Below are positions 47,192-59,449 of a stretch of 64,000 bases of DNA, piece by piece. This DNA comes from Delphinus delphis (Eukaryota; Chordata; Mammalia; Artiodactyla; Delphinidae). Numbering within the stretch: position 1 is the stretch's first letter; every line of letters starts with the position of its first letter. The notes beneath the pieces were generated by a model. That model was not told the origin of the DNA. It was given only the letters and a program-made list of their open reading frames with translations, and ran no database searches. The stretch covers positions 16,359,701-16,423,700 of the forward strand of contig NC_082684.1 of assembly GCF_949987515.2 (NCBI RefSeq), read 5' to 3'. A program made the position numbers and the translations under genes.

Positions 47192-50100
47192 ATTATGATG
47201 TATACTGCCACAGAGAAGATTTAATCGACACAAAGGAGATTCCATTGACCAGAAGGTGATTTAACTTGGTGATGTTAATCTACAACTTCTTGAAACATTT
47301 TGAAAGTAAAGTTTCACAAACCTAGCTCAAGAATTAATTGCACGGATTATTAAAATAGCCTGTTTGGTATGAAAGTAAGATTATGCGCACTGTGTGAGAA
47401 TCATGACTTCATTAAAAACTGGCAGGCTATAACAGAGATCCAGCAGTATAGCTCCACAGGAAACAAGTTGAGTCAGAAAGGTCTTTCAGAACCTCCGGGG
47501 CACCAGGTTATCGTTAGGAACATTAATTATTTCTCAGCGTTAGGTAAGTGCTTTCTTAGAAATTTCTGGCTCAGGAGAATCATGCCTACACTAGCTCATT
47601 TGACAGCATTTTATTCTGCACCTTTAATAAGTCTGCTCTTTAAGAAAAATATCTATCAGATTTCTTTTATTTACAAAGCACAACATATGCAGGCTTGATT
47701 CTTAAGCTTCTTACAGATAGAATGATGAGAAATGTGATCCTTCTTGACTTAAGCCCCACTCTTTAAGCAAAGTTAAGAATTTGTTGCTGTTTCTTTTCCC
47801 ATTGACAGAATTTTATTTTCCACCCAGGTGTGTCTTGCCTACCAGAAGGTCGGAGCAGGGGGTAGTCCCAGCCGCCGAGGGACCGTGAAATGTCTCCTCA
47901 CTGTTTGATTACAAGCCAGCGCTCCCATTCACAGGTATTGAGTTTTGCACAAATTCTGATGGTTTCCTCAAAGGGGCCAATTTTTTCAGATGAACAGCTG
48001 CTCTGTTAATGTCAGAAGAGCTGTATGGTTAAAAAAAGGTCTCTATTTACAGACATCAAAAAGTACGTCTCAAACAATAGGGCCCTGAAATTCAAAACAA
48101 GAGGAGTGTAATATATGAAAAATCATAGTTTATACTAACTATCTTCTTTCAATATAATTCACATTAGATAATAAAATCCTGGGGATATGGAAACAGTTGA
48201 TATTCTCCTTATTTATGTGGTATATTTACTTTGTACCATTTCTACATGGGAAATAAAAATTCAGTATTTAGCATTTTTTTAAATTGTATTTAATTTTGTT
48301 AGTGAACCGAGCAATGGCTTAGCTATTTTTTTTTCCATTGCAGTAGGAATAAAGAGACAAGTAAACATTTATATTTTGTTAGATTACTTGTAGTTTAGCA
48401 TGGGTCATGGTGGAGATGGGATCTGAATGAAGCCGAGATATCAGAGTTGGACACAGAATTCCTATTTGTCAGAGAACTAGCTGCTTTTCCTGGAAGCAAA
48501 CAGTAAAGGGGGCTTTTGGCCTTATAGGTCCCATCAGTTTAATCACTTCTGAAACAAGGGGAGAGATGAACACTGCCCCAAGCAAGAAGACAGGAAAACC
48601 GCCCTAATTAGGAGAAAGCTGGAAGACACGTGCCACCAACTGGGTTACCTGTGGTGCTGGGTTAATGAGCTTGGGTATGATGTATCACGGTCCCCCACAT
48701 GCCTTCTGATTGCTGTCTGAGAGTTTCAAAGTTCCAAGGGGAGTGTTTCAGTTCCCAAGTAACTAACAGTCATCTCTCTCTCCAGTTTTTCCCCCTAGTC
48801 CAATTCATCATTTCTTAAAATTACTGCTTATCAAAATAATAGCAATATTTTGAATCAAATATTAAGGGACTTATAATGAAAAACAGTGGCAGACAGAAAT
48901 GCAGCTTGAAGAGATGGAGGGAATCAAGATTAAGAAACACCTTGATCTCTCTCTCTCTCGCCCAACCTTGTGATCTTATACCAGTGTCTCCCATTGGTCG
49001 ATCTCTACCAGAAACGGGGGAGCCTGGGTGATGCATTTAGTAGGGCAGAAAACAGATGCAGAGAGAATAAAGGAAGCTGGTAAACAAACGAACAAAATGA
49101 CCAGTTTAGGAGCTCATGCTTATTTACAAGGACTACTTTGAGACTTACATGAGATAAATTTAAAAAGCACCCAGGCAAAGTAATTGGCATATAATGGGTC
49201 CTCAAAATATGTTTTTTCCTCTTTCATCTTTCCCCTTTCTCACTGATGAAAATCTGCTCTCCAAAAATTGTGATTCATTTATTGCACAAGCTGTAAAGGT
49301 TTAAAAATGCATTTTAACAAGAATGAGACTAATTCAAAGCATTTTGGATATTTCAGAAGTTAATAACTCAGCGAGTGGCGTTTTGGGGAGTGGCATTTTG
49401 GTTGAACAGGAGAGGTTTGTCTCCATTCTCAGAGTTCATGGCAAGGGAAACTGCTTGTTTAGTTTGTCCTGCCTTGAGGGTTAAGGTCCTTCCCCATCAG
49501 CTCGCCTGTAGGACTCAAGGTGGCTGTTCCCACAGGAAGGTGCTGAAATCTGAAAATGTGGGTCACAAATCTCTCTGGATGCTGGGAAGCCTGGTTTCCC
49601 CAGACCTCTGTCCCACCACATGCCAACAGTCCCACTGCAAAGTACCACCTTTGCATTCACTGGCCTGTGTGCGACAGGAGCATAGCACTCAATCAGTGTC
49701 AAAGAAATGACTCTCTCCCCTCTAAATCTTGTTTCCCACCACTACTGCCTCTGATGCTGTGGGTTTTGATGAGCTGCCAGGGCTCCCTTCTTTTTACTAT
49801 TGGCTATTTCCTTCTCCTTTCCCCTTACTATTAACCTTTCAGTGCATGAAAATGAATCCTTGGGTTATCATTAGAGCAATTGCATGGTCCAAGGAGTCAT
49901 GGCATCTTTCTGGCAGAGGGAAAGAATTTCCCATATTACAGCATCTGCCTCAGTCCCTGGAGACTGAACTCAGGGATTTCGATCCCTCCCCGGGAGACTT
50001 GCCTGGCCTCTGGAAGGGGCTGACCAGCAGGGAGTGCACCTGAGAGCCAGGCTGGGCTTCCCATTGGGATTTGACACAGCCCCTCACCGCATGAGCCCTG

Positions 50101-50571
50101 TGGACTGTCATTTTCTCACAAGGCTCCCCTCCACACACCCATAATCCCCTCCTCTCAGGTTCCTTGTTAAAATAAAAATCGTCAGCATTCTTTTAATGTG
50201 GATTTTATGTTTCATTTCCTTTGTTGGTTAAAAAATGTTTCCACTGAAACATTTTATAAGATTTCTATACAGTGCATACATTTTGAACATTTTGTTCCTA
50301 TTAACATAAAATATTATTCTCATTTCCTCTCCTGTTGTGAAGAAAGAGAAAAAAAAGCATTATAAAAATTAAAAATAATTTCTTTGTTATGAAGGAGGTA
50401 TGAATGATTTATGAACATAATAAAGGTAAGCCTCTTTGGTCAACCTTATGAATTTGAAAATAAGACTTCTTTTCAGATTTTTGAAATGACTTAGATGACA
50501 GTAGGAACTAAATTAACAAAGGAGACCACGTTATAATGGGAAATCCATTTCCCTCTACTTTTCCTCCCCAG
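47192..50571. other. Long repeat-poor unique stretch
   Basis: The longest part of the window without a recognised mobile element. A splice-like stretch lies near 47808-47935 (acceptor-like cattgacag, later cattcacag before gtattg). Open frames at 49375-49710 and 49729-50043 have no known domain. It may hold conserved non-coding sequence. Confidence 0.5.
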
Positions 50572-50670
50572 GAGATGTGGCATTGCTCTCTACCCCTGGG
50601 AACAAGTCGAGTCATCCCAGGGCATGGTCAAGGGAACTCCATGTCAAATAGCTTGTTTCAGAATACATCG
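50572..50670 (+). other. Candidate 99-base exon
   Basis: The acceptor is a clean C/T tract, ccctctacttttcctccccag, ending at 50571. The donor is gtgagtca starting at 50671. The 99 bases are a multiple of three and are open in two of three frames on the + strand. I do not recognise the peptide. It could be a cassette exon, a lncRNA exon or a chance pair of splice sites in a repeat-free stretch. Confidence 0.3.
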
Positions 50671-51379
50671 GTGAGTCATCTGCATTTGTACAGAAATGCA
50701 TTTTAGAATTCCCTGTCATTTTGATATGTCCTCAAAGATCATATTTAGTTGAGTCGTCATATCTTACTAGAATCCCCCATGCTGGCTGACTCGTTCCCGC
50801 CATGAACTTCTTCCCAGTGACCCAGGAGCCCTGGTTTCCCCCGCATGCTGATTGCCCAGTAGCTCTGCAATTCTGCTTTTCTGTTGTGTGTGTTCTTGGG
50901 TATTTCCCCTGCCACTCCACCAGGTCCTGGGTCTATAGAGTGAGGGGCTCTGTACTTGGTTTTCAGTTCTGGGTCTCATGATTCCTAGCCCAGGACTCTA
51001 GTTCTGTAAACACTAGGTTATATATTAGGCTGGAGGTATCACCAGGGGAGGCTGGCCAGCTGGCAGGCTGCAGTGGGTCCTCCTGAGTGGATTTCCTGGG
51101 TGATTTCACCCTAGTTTGAGGTCAGGTACCCGGTAGTGTATGCTCAGAAACCAGATTCTCTCAGTATATCAAGAATGTGCTGGGGGATGGTCTCATGTTC
51201 ACCAGCTTATGAGGCTGAGGCAGATCCTGGCACTCCAGTTTCTTAGTTTGCAAGAGAAACACCACCTTGCACTGTGGCTGGGTCACTGCGCGGAGAAGGG
51301 GATTGCTTGCTGAAACTGTATGACCTTGCTAGGATGTTAGCTGCCAAAGGTTCAAGTTTTCAAAAACTTATCGAGTACC
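50671..51379. other. Unique DNA
   Basis: No gene or named repeat is seen. Confidence 0.45.
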
Positions 51380-51475
51380 TAGTTCAGGGCAGGATCTGGT
51401 CGAGGCACTGGGAATACAGCAGCGTGAACCAAGCAGACGAGAACCTCTGCTCTCAAGGAGAGCATATGTTCTAGT
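51380..51475 (+). repeat. Old MIR/L2-era repeat fragment
   Basis: gaggcactgggaatacagca (51403) then tctcaaggagagcatatgtt, the same type as at 33030-33200. Confidence 0.55.
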
Positions 51476-52002
51476 GACTATTTTGCCCTGAGGTCTGGGT
51501 CTCTTATGCCTGGGCACAGCCAATGTGTGATGTTCCATTTTCCAGCTTCACAAACTCACCCCAGGAGTGAAAGCATATGACAGTAGTGCTTTGCAGGAAT
51601 AACTGAAAGAAAAGGCATTGTGGTGTGAATTTTTTTTCCTGCCTTCGATTTTAACCCAGAAAATTCTAGGAGTGGGAATAAGGACAATATTTATTACCTT
51701 GTTATGGTTTCCTCTCTTCTCCAATTCTGCTAACTAAAGAAAAGGTCTTGCCAGTCTACTTAGTGAATATAAAATTGATAGAAAACATGGAGAGGGACCG
51801 GCCACAGATGTGGAGAAAAGAGAGTGAAACCAAGTCAATTTACATGATCAAGTGCTGGTGGGGTGCACGCTGCAGAGAGAGGAGGGTTTGATTTCGAGAT
51901 CCAAAGCCATTGTGAAGAGCAAGAGAAGTGAAGACAGGAGGAACGGCTTTAAAAATGGTTGTGCTGGATTGTGAATTGAATTTCCTTTCATGCTTTTTTG
52001 AA
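51476..52002. other. Unique DNA
   Basis: No gene or named repeat is seen. Confidence 0.45.
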
Positions 52003-52015
52003 TGGAGTTACTTTT

Positions 52016-52221
52016 TTTTTTTTTTTTTCCGGTACGCGGGCCTCTCACTGTTGTGGCCTCTCCTACTGCAGAGCACAGGCTCCGGACGCGCAGGCCCAGC
52101 GGCCATGGCTCACAGGCCCAGCCGCTCCGCGGCATGTGGGATCTTCCCGGACCGGGGCACGAACCCGTGTCCCCTGCATTGGCAGGTGAACTCTCAACCA
52201 CTGCGCCACCAGGGAAGCCCC
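52016..52221 (-). mobile_element. CHR-type SINE, short subtype
   Basis: Reverse orientation. The exact 13-base target duplication tggagttactttt lies at 52003-52015 and 52222-52234. Confidence 0.95.
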
Positions 52222-52539
52222 TGGAGTTACTTTTGAATTACTTTTGATTACTTGTCTGCAAAGATTAAGCCATAAATGACCCTGGGATACATTAAAGTCC
52301 ATGAATTTGGGGTTTTGCTTTTAACCCAAATATTCTTGAGTCCTTCATTCTGCTGGCCTCATATTTTCCTTTAACCTGCAGTTAAAATAACATGAGCCCC
52401 TTTCCACAGTCCTGTGGGAAGTTCACTACTCACTCCAATATTTATCAGGTTCCACAGGTGCTTCGGTTACCAGGTAGCTGCCTGTCACTTCTCACTCCAA
52501 TCTCCTAGCCCAGTTCTTTGCTTCTTAAATTCAATTTTT

Positions 52540-52854
52540 TTTTTTAAAGAAGATGTTGGGGGTAGGAGTTTATTAATTAATTAATTTATTTTTGCTGTAT
52601 TGGGTCTTCGTTTCTGTGCGAGGGCTTTCTCTCGTTGTGGCAAGCGGGGGCCACTCTTCATCGGGGTGCACGGGCCTCTCACTATCGCGGCCTCTCTTGT
52701 TGCGGAGCACAGGCTCCAGATGTTCAGGTTCAGTAGTTGTGGCTTACGGGTCTAGTTGCTCCATGGCATGTGGGATCCTCCCAGACCAGACCTCGAACCC
52801 GTGTCCCCTGCATTAGCAGGCAGATTCTCAACCACTGCGCCACCAGGGAAGCCC
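52540..52854 (-). mobile_element. CHR-type SINE, long subtype
   Basis: Reverse orientation with an attaattaattta tail, gctgtattgggtcttcgttt and ccaccagggaagccc. The exact 16-base target duplication cttaaattcaattttt lies at 52524-52539 and 52855-52870. The body is more diverged than that of the short copies. Confidence 0.93.
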
Positions 52855-52870
52855 CTTAAATTCAATTTTT

Positions 52871-53599
52871 AATAAAGTAACGTGTACACTAATTTGAAAT
52901 TCAAATAGCAAATGGTGTATATTGAAAACCAGAGGTTCCCAACTAACCATTCCCAGCTCTACAGTTCAACTCCCCATAGACAATTGCTTTCAACCTTTTA
53001 GCTCTTGTTTTCTCATACTTACCTCTATATTTCTAAATAAAATGCATGCCTTGTCATGTATTAATTTCAACATTATGTATCGACATTCTCTTGTGATAGA
53101 AGAGGATTTAGTTCTCTTACTTTCCTCCCACCCCCTTTCCACCTACCTTTTCTTCCTATACTCTCATTAAAATGATGTAAAGAATTTTGGTCAAGTCACT
53201 GATCAAGACTGACATTATTATTACTATGAAAAAAATGTTAATGACCAAGAGCTATGTCATAAATATATCTTCTTTCTTGTATATATTGTTGTTTTCCCTA
53301 GAGTTAATATTTTCTTCATATTTTACTTACTTTTTGGTGTGCTTATATTTTTTTTAATACTTCATTGTATTTCTTATCCATCCATCCATATTATTTTCCA
53401 AATGGTCAAAAAAAATCTATAAACTGATTATTTTTCACCAAGTCCCTCTCTCCAAATGCTTCCCCTCTTATGCTTCTATCTGGACAGTTGCCTCCCAGGC
53501 CTGCCGCATGGCTCTCATCATGGACTTTCTTTTTTGTGTTCTTGTGTTGGATCCACTCTTTCCTTGGAAACTCTTGGTTTACTCCTTCACTTTGCTGGA
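52871..53599. other. AT-rich spacer, probably L1-type at its start
   Basis: aaagtaacgtgtacactaatttgaaattc near 52874 may be an old LINE piece. No gene is seen. Confidence 0.4.
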
Positions 53600-54480
53600 G
53601 CACATGCTCCTGAACTCATAGGAAGTTTTTCACTGTGATAGTTACATGTTTGAATTCTTGCTTTTCTGAAAATGTTTTTAATCTACCTCTATACTTGGTT
53701 GATAATTTGGCTGGGTATATAATGCTAGGTTACAAATCATTGTACCTCACAATTGAGAAATCATTTTTTTATTGCTTTCTAATCTCCAGATTTGTTGTCA
53801 AGAAGTCTGATATTTGTCCATTCCATACACTTTGTCAATGACCTTTCCTCCCACTTCCCAGGTAATTTATAGGGTTTTTTTTTCTTTTGCTCTCTGGTGT
53901 CCTGAAATTTCATAATGAAGAGCCTGCGTGTTTGCTTTTTATCATTCACTGTGCTGGACACAGTAGGCTGTTCTTTCAATCTAGAGATTCTCAAATCCTT
54001 TGGTTCTGGGAAATGTTCTTGGATATGAATTTAGAAATAATTTCCTCTCCATTTTTTTTCTATTTTGTTAATCTGTTTTTGAGCTTCCTGGGTCAATACT
54101 CTAGGTGTCTTATCTTTTTTCCTCTTACTTTCAGCTTTTTGTTTTACTTGTTCTACTTCATGAAATGTGTCGATTTTTACTTACCAATCTTAGTGTTATA
54201 TTTTTTTGTTTGGACTAACAATTTTCCATGTTTTCTAATTGTCTCTCCTCTACTCTTGCCTATACAGCATCCCATCTTATATCTGCAATGTCTTTTTTTA
54301 TCTCTCTGATTTTATTCCTTCTGGCTTATTCACTATAGCTGATAGTTTTCCTTTCTCACCCCTCCTTCCCCTCTTACCCCTCTTCTCCCTCCTCTTTCTC
54401 TTCTTCCTTCTCTTTCCCTTTATCCTTCTTTCAGTCGTTGCGTTTCCAGCTTTCCCTAGATGTTGAAAGCTTTTATTGTG
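53600..54480 (-). repeat. Antisense old LINE-like stretch
   Basis: T-rich strand with gataatttggctgggtatat (53701), tttggttctgggaaatgttc (53999) and gagcttcctgggtcaatact (54081). These words recur in old antisense LINE sequence. Frames such as 53887-54309 are long only because the strand is T-rich. Confidence 0.45.
54350..54432. repeat. Polypyrimidine tract
   Basis: More than 80 bases almost free of purines, made of C and T runs. Such tracts can form triplex DNA. Confidence 0.8.
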
Positions 54481-54950
54481 CTTAGGGTTCTTCTAATGTT
54501 GGATGCTTTTTATAAATGTCTGGTTGTTCATTCACGTTTAATAGTGATGACTCAAAAACTGATTAGAAGCACTGAGAGTGTAGATTGAACATCTTTTAAA
54601 ATAATTTTTAAGATACTGGGATTGACAGCCACCTGTAGATCTGACATCAGTATCTAGCAGACATTTATTTGGGCATCTTAGGTTTCTCAAAAGGAGACTT
54701 CTGAAATCACCCATCTGTCAGGCCTATTCATAGAAGCAGAAATGTCACTTAAACTCTTGTTTTCAACTTTTGACCCCTCTCTTCCCTGTATTTTGAAGAA
54801 TGCCCTGAGCCTTCTCCATTTGGCTTCTCCTGAGAATAAGCCCCTGGTCCCCTGTGTGTGTGCACATGTGCTTGTAGGTAGTTGGTTGGTTTCCTGAGGT
54901 GAAGGAGGAGATGGGGGCCAACAACGCTGCAAAGAGACTTCTGTTTCCTG
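54481..54950. other. Unique DNA
   Basis: No gene or named repeat is seen. Confidence 0.45.
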
Positions 54951-55328
54951 TGTTTTATGGGCTGACTTGTGTACCACCTTCCCCACAAATTCATATGTTG
55001 AAGAACCTCAGAATGTGACTGTATTTGGAGACAATCTTTAAAGAGGCAATTAAGTTAAAATGAAGTCATCAGAGTGGGCCCTAATCCAATATGACTTGTG
55101 ACCTTGTAAGAAGAGGAAATTTGAACACAGACAATTACCGTGGGAAAACTATGTGAAGACACAGGGAGGAGACAGCCATTTACAAGACAAGGAGAAAGAC
55201 CTCAGAAGACAGAAACTCTGCTGACACCTTGATCTGGGACTTCTAGCTTCCAGAACTGTGAGAAAATGAATTTCTGTTGTGTAAGCCACCCAGTTTGCGG
55301 TACTTGGTTATCTCAGACTGAGCAAACA
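54951..55328 (+). mobile_element. MLT1A-like solo LTR
   Basis: Starts tgttttatgggctgacttgt and contains cctcagaatgtgactgtatt (55006), ctaatccaatatgacttgtg (55081) and cttccagaactgtgagaaaa (55248). Ends near cagactgagcaaaca. Confidence 0.85.
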
Positions 55329-56284
55329 AATGTATTGTGATTTCAGCCTTGTACTCACCCTGAACATGTATGATACCTGCTGCCTCCAAATTCTACACCT
55401 TTCAAAGTTTCTGTGGGGTGAACTGCCTCACATCCCCTCGCAGGCATCTTGGGTTATAGGTGCCCCCACTCTGTATCATGTACTGCTTCTCTAATGGCTA
55501 GCTTTCTGGCTTCCTACAGTTGGTTGAAGATAAAAAAATTCCTTTGTTTTCCTCCTACTGTCTTTATTCATTAGAGCTTTATACTTAAAACATTCCTTTA
55601 CTGCCATTTTAGTGGGTTTCAGAGGACGGAGCAGTTATACATGCTTTTTTTAACATAAGCCACATTTCTGAATTTCAGATTTTTTCAGCCTACAAATAGA
55701 AATACTCAACAGAAGTTATGAAATTACAGTTCTTTTAACATATTTCTTAGCACTGGTACCTAATTTGTTGCTTCTCAGTTCCAAATTCATGCTTTTGCCC
55801 TGGTTTGTGGTGCTGAAGCTGTACCCTGTAAACATTTCTTGTTTACCAGATGGCTTGACACCAGGCTTTGTCAATAGGGGACTTTGGAGGGACGCTGCAA
55901 GGAGGGGGGCTCCTCTTCTGCGTTCTGGTATAATTTTAGCTCTGGCTCTTGCAGTGCGAGGCTGCCAGTGGCATGTGGGCTCCCCAGTGACAAAACCCTT
56001 CCGTGAGTTTTGCAGATACCCATCTGTGAATTCCTAGTGATTCCCAGTGGCACCCTAATGGGGGGCTTCCTGGTGAGTCTGGTTATACCCCAGCAGGCAG
56101 TTTCCAACTTGCCAGCACTGACCTACAGCCCTTTAGTGAATTTTCCACTACCCAGAGGACCCTAACTACACCTTCTTGAGCAAGGTCTGACTCTCAGCCC
56201 GGCATGGTGGGTGGTTTTTTCTCAGAGGGTTCTTCTTCGGGTGCTCTATCTTAGCCCTATATCTGCTACTCCTATATTCTCTAG
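55329..56284. other. Unique DNA
   Basis: A 90-codon frame at 55765-56037 (+) overlaps - strand frames and has no known domain. Confidence 0.45.
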
Positions 56285-56440
56285 AGCAGGATTTAGCACA
56301 CTTTTTCTGTAAAGGGCCAGAGAGTAAGTGTCTTAGGCTTTGCAGCCATACAGTCTGTTCAGAATTACTCAACTCAATGTTTTAATGAGAAAGCAGCGGC
56401 AGACATTCCATAAATGAATAGGCATGGCAGGTTGGTCCAC
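56285..56440 (+). mobile_element. hAT-Charlie-like DNA transposon, left part
   Basis: agcaggatttagcacacttt, then tgtaaagggccagagagtaa and ggctttgcagccatacagtc form a well known mammalian DNA-transposon start. The right end is missing or decayed. Confidence 0.65.
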
Positions 56441-56662
56441 GGGCCCACTGCTTATCCCACAGTCATCAGTCCTCTGCTACTAGTTAATAATTCTTTACAT
56501 TACAAATAAAATTTCACTGTTCAAATTACCGGTGTTGTTTCTTCTTCGGACTGGACCCTGATAGAAACAACATATTGAAATTTTAGGTAAGGACTTGGCT
56601 TGGGTGACTTTGGCTAGCTGAGAGTCCTTGTTCTGGATCTGACAATTTTGTTCAGTGTTTGC

Positions 56663-56663
<1 letters not shown>

Positions 56664-56695
<32 letters not shown>
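56664..56695. repeat. (GA)n microsatellite
   Basis: About sixteen GA units. Confidence 0.95.
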
Positions 56696-56697
<2 letters not shown>

Positions 56698-56842
56698 AAT
56701 GGGAAAATATGCACATTTGGAGAATGTGCAAATTTGTGGCAGCCCTAAATAATGAAGCTAACAAGCAAGCAAACATCTGAGGCAAGGCTTGCCTATCTGT
56801 GTACAGAAGGGACTTGGGGAAAGCAGTAGAAAACCATTCTCT

Positions 56843-57052
56843 CTTTTTTTTTTTTTTTTTGCGGTACGCGGGCCTCTCACTGCTGTGGCCTCTCCCGTTG
56901 TGGAGCACAGGCTCCAGACACACAGGCTCAGCGGCCATGGCTCACGGGCCCAGCCGCTCCATGGCATGCGGGATCTTCCCGGACCGGGGCACGAACCTGC
57001 GTCCCCTGCAACGGCAGGCGGACTCTCAACCACTGAGCCACCAGGGAAGCCC
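56843..57052 (-). mobile_element. CHR-type SINE, short subtype
   Basis: Reverse orientation. Target duplication with one base difference: aaaccattctct (56831-56842) and aaacattctct (57053-57063). Confidence 0.93.
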
Positions 57053-57063
57053 AAACATTCTCT

Positions 57064-57676
57064 TCTTGTCAATTGCAAACTTCAAGGTGCACAAAATATT
57101 CCCTTTAGTTTTCTACTCTATAAAATATTCATGTTTATTTGAATATAGTTTCCCCAAGATCTTCAGATAAAATTGATGCTCTAGGAAGTGCAGGGTGTTT
57201 TTTCTGGGGCTCTCCCTCCCCTTGGCTCAGGACGGCCATACTCCTGGGGAGTGTGTGTTGAATGCTCTCTGTAGTGGCAGTCTCACCCCCTCCCCAAGAT
57301 TTTCCTGGGCAGAGTGCATTGCAATTGATTAGTTTTCTGCTTTCTAAATTGCCATCAATTTCCAGAGTCATCTCCCTGAGTTTATTCCCATCACCTTTAT
57401 TGGAGGTTTGGTTGTCTGAAAATTCTTCAGTGACACATTTGCAAGCTCTCTTTTGCTTTATGCTCACAGATGGCTAATCACAATCATATCATGTATTTTA
57501 CTAGTTTAATTCTCAGAGGGTAACCTCTTTTCCAGAATTTTGTTTCTCTATGTATTGCCAATACCAAGAAAATATTCTCTGATCAAAATAGGACATTTAC
57601 CCCCAGGCTACCCCAAAGACATGGCTCTGGGACTTCCTGAAAATCAGAACCTTTCTTGAGATGGTTCTTCCAGGCT
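57064..57676. other. Unique DNA
   Basis: Repeat-free. tgcattgcaattgattag (57318) shows a C/EBP-like and a homeodomain-like word side by side, but nothing more can be said. Confidence 0.4.
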
Positions 57677-57689
57677 CCTTATGACTTTT

Positions 57690-57904
57690 TTTTTTTTTTT
57701 TTTTTTTTGTGTGTGGTACGTGGGCCTCTCACTGTTGTGGCCTCTCCCGTTGTGGAGCATAGGCTCCGGACGCGCAGGCTCAGCAGCCATGACTCACGGG
57801 CCCAGCCGCTCCGCGGCATGTGGGATCTTCCCGGACCGGGGCACGAACCTGCGTCCCCTGCATCGTCAGGCGGACTCTCAACCACTGAGACACCAGAGAA
57901 GCCC
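57690..57904 (-). mobile_element. CHR-type SINE, short subtype
   Basis: Reverse orientation with a long poly-T. Target duplication with one mismatch: ccttatgactttt (57677-57689) and ccttacgactttt (57905-57917). Confidence 0.94.
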
Positions 57905-57917
57905 CCTTACGACTTTT

Positions 57918-58999
57918 AATTCATGTGATGGGTTAGGGAGAGAAGTGGGGAAAAAAAAAAAAAAACATGCTCACAGGCAATCCTGATGGAAGAGCAACAG
58001 GAGTTGGTAAAGCCTTTACCCTGACTGCCCATCAATTTTTCACTTCATTATGATACAAGCAGGGAAGGTTATAAGATCAGCTGTTGTAAATGATGAATTA
58101 AGACAGAATTATAAGCAGAGGATGCCTTATTGCTGGTGTCAGATTTAAACCTCTGAAGGGAAAGGGGAAAGAAGGGAAATAACATTTTTTTCCTTGCCCA
58201 TTTAAGGCTTGGAATTGAGTATTCGAAGGGACCTAGACTACCAGCTGGCAGCTCTCCACTGCCCTTCCGTCCCATTTTGGACCAATGGATACTCTTTTAT
58301 ACATAGAATATAGGGACCACAACAACATGCTTCACAAGAATTCGAAGTAGATAAGATTGTTCTCTGAGGGTTAAGCTATAAAACTGCCTTAGATCAGTGT
58401 GAAAAAGTGTAAAGTCATCCTAGAAATAAAATAGTTTCTAGGCTAATACGTAATGATGACTAGACTACTGGCATTGATATAGACAAAGAAAGTACTAATG
58501 AGAAAGAAGTTGAAGAGAGTCAGAGCCTGTCTAGGTCTGTTCTGCAGGAGAGACTCCACTTCCAAGCCCTCTGTCCCAGAGAATCAGGAACATCGGCCAT
58601 TAGCATCTTCTCACTCATCTTCCTGCCTTTGTTATATCCTCACCAATAAATTCTGTTCCTAACCTTCCTCCCTGTGTGGATTGGGCTTGATCCTCAAACA
58701 TCACTATCATGTCTGCTTGATAGCTATTTTCTCACTGGAAATGAACAAATTAGCAACATGGCAGCTGTGAACTTGGTTGATTGGTATCTGAAACTTGGGG
58801 GGCTGACAGATCAGTTGTCCGCTGTTAGACTAAGGAACCCCATTGTGGCACCAGCTGGACTCCTACGGCACTTCTAAATAATCTTAAAATTTTTCTGAAC
58901 TTTTTTCAGAAAATGACATGTCTTCATTATTTTTATTGCCTGGAAACTTTAGCGGGGAAAAGATTAAGTTGCAACTACTAAGAGAGAGAGACTACTATA
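57918..58999. other. Unique DNA
   Basis: A poly-A run lies at 57951-57965. No gene is seen. Confidence 0.45.
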
Positions 59000-59235
59000 A
59001 TGATTAAGTGCCTGGACTTGGGATTCAGACAACATGGGTTCTAGCCCTGTCCTCACACCTTGCTTTATAAAGTCCATAGGCACTTGGCTGGGTCTCTCTG
59101 TGTTCAAGTTGCTCCATCTATAGAGTGAGCATAATAAAGGTATTTATGTAATAGAGTTAATATGAAGATTAAATGAAATTTGCCCATAAAATGCTTATCA
59201 CAATGCCTGGCACTTGGTAAGCGGTCAATAAATTT
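59000..59235 (-). repeat. MIR SINE, reverse
   Basis: attaagtgcctggacttggg, then ctatagagtgagcataataa, then acaatgcctggcacttggta, the reverse MIR order. Confidence 0.8.
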
Positions 59236-59449
59236 TAGCTGTCATCATAATACTTATTAATTATCAAATATTTTTCTCCTTCTTAAAGATGAAAGTCATA
59301 TGTTATTGCCAGTCAGAGTTTCGATCAGCCCAAGAGAATCAGTGTTAATAACTGGGCTGCAAGAACTTTTGACCAGGCATTGTTCTCATATAAAGTCAAC
59401 GTAAATAAAAAGTAAAGAAAAAGATTCATTTAATCAAAAATATCTAATT

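Noticed and set aside
53887..54309. 140-codon Phe/Leu-rich frame resembling a membrane protein
   Set aside because: The strand is T-rich antisense LINE-like sequence, which gives Phe and Leu codons by composition.
56758..57170. Open frames of up to 147 codons, with similar peptides at 11926, 21889, 30196, 51848, 57656 and 61554
   Set aside because: They are readings of the CHR SINE in different frames. The shared peptides come from the repeat, not from a gene family.
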